NCBI GenBank assembly: GCA_003443635.1 | Contig: CP031964.1 | Coordinates: 2,698,321-2,762,320, forward strand | DNA: 64,000 nucleotides | From: Flavobacteriaceae bacterium | Lineage (GTDB): Bacteria; Bacteroidota; Bacteroidia; Flavobacteriales; Flavobacteriaceae | Direction: 5' to 3' | In this document: positions 62,477-64,000 of the stretch, one piece after another | Layout of the letters: every line of letters starts with the position of its first letter | Numbering within the stretch: position 1 is the stretch's first letter | Notes under the pieces: generated by a model | What the model saw: only the letters and a program-made list of their open reading frames with translations | The model's database searches: none | What the model was told of the DNA's origin: nothing | Translations under genes and position numbers: made by a program

Positions 62477-63301
62477 ATGATTATAGTAAAAACCAAAGAA
62501 GAAATAGAGTTAATGCGTGAAAGCGCACTAATTGTATCAAGAACTTTAGGCATTATTGCTAAAGAGGTAAAACCTGGTGTTACAACATTGCAGTTAGATA
62601 AAATGGCTGAAGAGTATATTCGTGATCAAGGTGCAGTTCCGGGTTTTCTGGGGTTATACGATTTCCCAAATACTTTATGTATGAGTCCTAACTCACAAGT
62701 AGTACATGGTATTCCAAATAATACACCTTTAGAAGAAGGAGATATTATTTCTATTGATTGTGGTGCTATTAAAAATGGTTTTTACGGGGATCATGCTTAC
62801 ACGTTTGCAGTTGGTGAGATTGCTTCTGAAACTAAAAAATTACTTCAAGTTACCAAAGAATCTTTATATAAAGGAATTCGTGAGTTTAAAATAGGGAATC
62901 GTGTAGGTGATGTTGGTTATGCCATACAGCAGTATACCGAAAGTTTTGGTTACGGTGTGGTTCGAGAATTAGTAGGTCACGGGCTTGGTAAGACCATGCA
63001 TGAAGATCCAGAAATGCCAAACTATGGACGTCGTGGTCGTGGGAAAAAATTTGTAGAAGGGATGGTTGTTGCTATTGAGCCTATGATTAATTTAGGAACT
63101 CAACGCATTAAACAGCATCGAGATGGTTGGACAATTACTGCTCTAGATGGAAAACCGAGTGCGCATTTCGAACACGATGTTGCCATTGTAAATGGTAAAC
63201 CAGAACTACTTTCAACATTTGCTTATATTTATGATGCTTTAGGTATCAAGAGTGATGAAGAGGATGAGTTTCGGCAAAAAAAGTTAACCTTTAGCAGTTA
63301 A
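62477..63301 (+). CDS. map: methionine aminopeptidase, type I
   Basis: This 274-residue metalloenzyme removes the initiator methionine from new proteins. Metal ligands are Asp 94 (SIDCGA), Asp 105 (YGDHAYTF), His 168 (VGHGLGKTMHEDP), Glu 201 (AIEPMIN) and Glu 232 (FEHDVAI), and His 77 is the conserved active-site His. Length and lack of an insert fit type I. It lies between the HAD-like gene and a methyltransferase gene that begins about 10 bp later. Confidence 0.98.
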   Translation: MIIVKTKEEIELMRESALIVSRTLGIIAKEVKPGVTTLQLDKMAEEYIRDQGAVPGFLGLYDFPNTLCMSPNSQVVHGIPNNTPLEEGDIISIDCGAIKNGFYGDHAYTFAVGEIASETKKLLQVTKESLYKGIREFKIGNRVGDVGYAIQQYTESFGYGVVRELVGHGLGKTMHEDPEMPNYGRRGRGKKFVEGMVVAIEPMINLGTQRIKQHRDGWTITALDGKPSAHFEHDVAIVNGKPELLSTFAYIYDALGIKSDEEDEFRQKKLTFSS

Positions 63302-63311
63302 CAATATTCTG

Positions 63312-64000
63312 TTGAAAAAAGTTTTTAAAATAATTCTCAATATAGTTCCTAGGCCTTTATTAATTAGGTTAAGCTATATAGTGCGCCCTATTTTGGCCTT
63401 AATCTTAAAAGGAAATAAATATATAGACCCTATAGATGGTAGAGGGTTCAAGATATTTTTACCTTATGGTTATGGCAATCAACGTAATAACGTTTTATCT
63501 CCTTCTACGTTATCATTAGAACGTCACAGGTTATTATGGTTGTATTTAAAAAATGAAACGGATTTCTTTTTTGCTAAAAAGAAAGTATTGCATTTTGCGC
63601 CAGAACAAGCGTTTTATAAACGATTTAAAAAAATGAAACATCTGGAATACACAACTACAGATTTGTATTCTCCTTTAGCAGATGTAAAAGCTGATATTTG
63701 TAACCTTCCATTTAAAAACAATAGTTATGATATTATACTCTGCAATCATGTATTAGAACATATTCCTGATGATACAAAGGCTATGCAAGAATTATATCGT
63801 GTATTAAAACCTGGTGGAATAGGAATCTTTCAAATCCCTCAAGATTTATCTAGAGCAATTACTTTTGAAGACGATAGTATTACCGATAAAAAAGAGCGTG
63901 CAAAGGTCTTTGGGCAATATGATCATGTTCGTGTGTATGGCCGTGATTATTTTGATAAGTTGAGAAGTATCGGTTTTAAAGTAAAAGAAATAGATTATAC
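63312..64000 (+). CDS. SAM-dependent methyltransferase, cut by the window end
   Basis: The frame starts with TTG 10 bp after map and runs off the edge, with 229 codons visible. An N-terminal basic/hydrophobic stretch (KKVFKIILNIVPRPLLIRLS) precedes a type 11 methyltransferase domain. In that domain, VLHFAPEQAFYKRFKK takes the place of motif I, TTTDLYSPLADVKADICNLP gives the SAM-ribose acidic region, and ILCNHVLEHIPDD then LYRVLKPGGIGIFQIPQD are motifs II and III. The substrate is unknown. An internal start is possible but would remove the conserved N-terminus. Confidence 0.85.
   Translation, partial: MKKVFKIILNIVPRPLLIRLSYIVRPILALILKGNKYIDPIDGRGFKIFLPYGYGNQRNNVLSPSTLSLERHRLLWLYLKNETDFFFAKKKVLHFAPEQAFYKRFKKMKHLEYTTTDLYSPLADVKADICNLPFKNNSYDIILCNHVLEHIPDDTKAMQELYRVLKPGGIGIFQIPQDLSRAITFEDDSITDKKERAKVFGQYDHVRVYGRDYFDKLRSIGFKVKEIDY

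Overview
The window is chromosomal DNA from a member of the Bacteroidota, most likely family Flavobacteriaceae. The evidence is low GC, promoters of the TAnnTTTG type, a protein with a T9SS type-B sorting tail (gliding motility-associated C-terminal domain), many short lipoproteins, and gene orders common in that group such as rsfS-ftsH-LUD-cdsA-psd-acbP and M1 peptidase-DUF6702-carboxypeptidase-like regulatory domain proteins. There is no phage, insertion sequence, CRISPR array or rRNA; one tRNA gene (Gly, anticodon TCC) is present.

Left end (1-5000): an accessory region. Short lipoprotein genes, a TetR regulator with a hydrolase, and two broken genes (a DUF1348 gene with an internal deletion and a DUF6090-like gene with in-frame stops) are separated by long non-coding stretches. 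These stretches carry attC-like imperfect inverted repeats and a second repeat family (three copies), so the region looks like an integron-cassette-type array with no integrase in view. 4996-10043: a minus-strand group (serine hydrolase, repeat protein, membrane-bound AraC regulator), an SPW-repeat membrane protein and a NUDIX hydrolase.

10101-36405: mainly housekeeping genes. They cover pyrimidine synthesis (pyrE), biotin ligation (birA), ribosome silencing (rsfS), membrane proteolysis (ftsH), phospholipid synthesis (cdsA, psd) with an acyl-CoA-binding protein, valS, an aminotransferase with murB, two ECF sigma factors (one with an anti-sigma factor), a divergent Nramp transporter, lipA, gap, a TPR hybrid histidine kinase, lpxK, a Nif3-like protein, a cysteine-free zinc-ribbon homologue and a lipoprotein MsrA.

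38033-45913: a kynurenine catabolic cluster, kynU-kmo-amnD-amnC-SDR-haaO-ACMSD, followed by an O-methyltransferase. Together the enzymes would take L-kynurenine through 3-hydroxyanthranilate and aminocarboxymuconate semialdehyde to 2-aminomuconate and 4-oxalocrotonate. Two members lack residues normally expected: the SDR lacks the YxxxK pair and HaaO has no cysteines.

45914-51719: tatA, an M1 metallopeptidase, DUF6702, two tandem carboxypeptidase-like regulatory domain proteins and peptidase E. 52042-59477: the most striking locus. Two very similar collagen-like fibre genes have 21 and 23 copies of a 90-bp unit. They share a duplicated promoter, leader and N-terminus but have unrelated C-terminal tips, and a T9SS type-B protein is encoded between them. 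59525-64000: tRNA-Gly, an exported ankyrin protein, gpmI, a HAD-like protein, map and a methyltransferase cut by the window end.

A recurring regulatory theme is the TAnnTTTG -7 box. In three genes (tetR, pyrE, tatA) it lies only 4 nt before the start codon, which predicts leaderless mRNAs. A dyad TTATCG-N18/19-CGATAA is shared by the hybrid kinase promoter and both collagen-like gene promoters.
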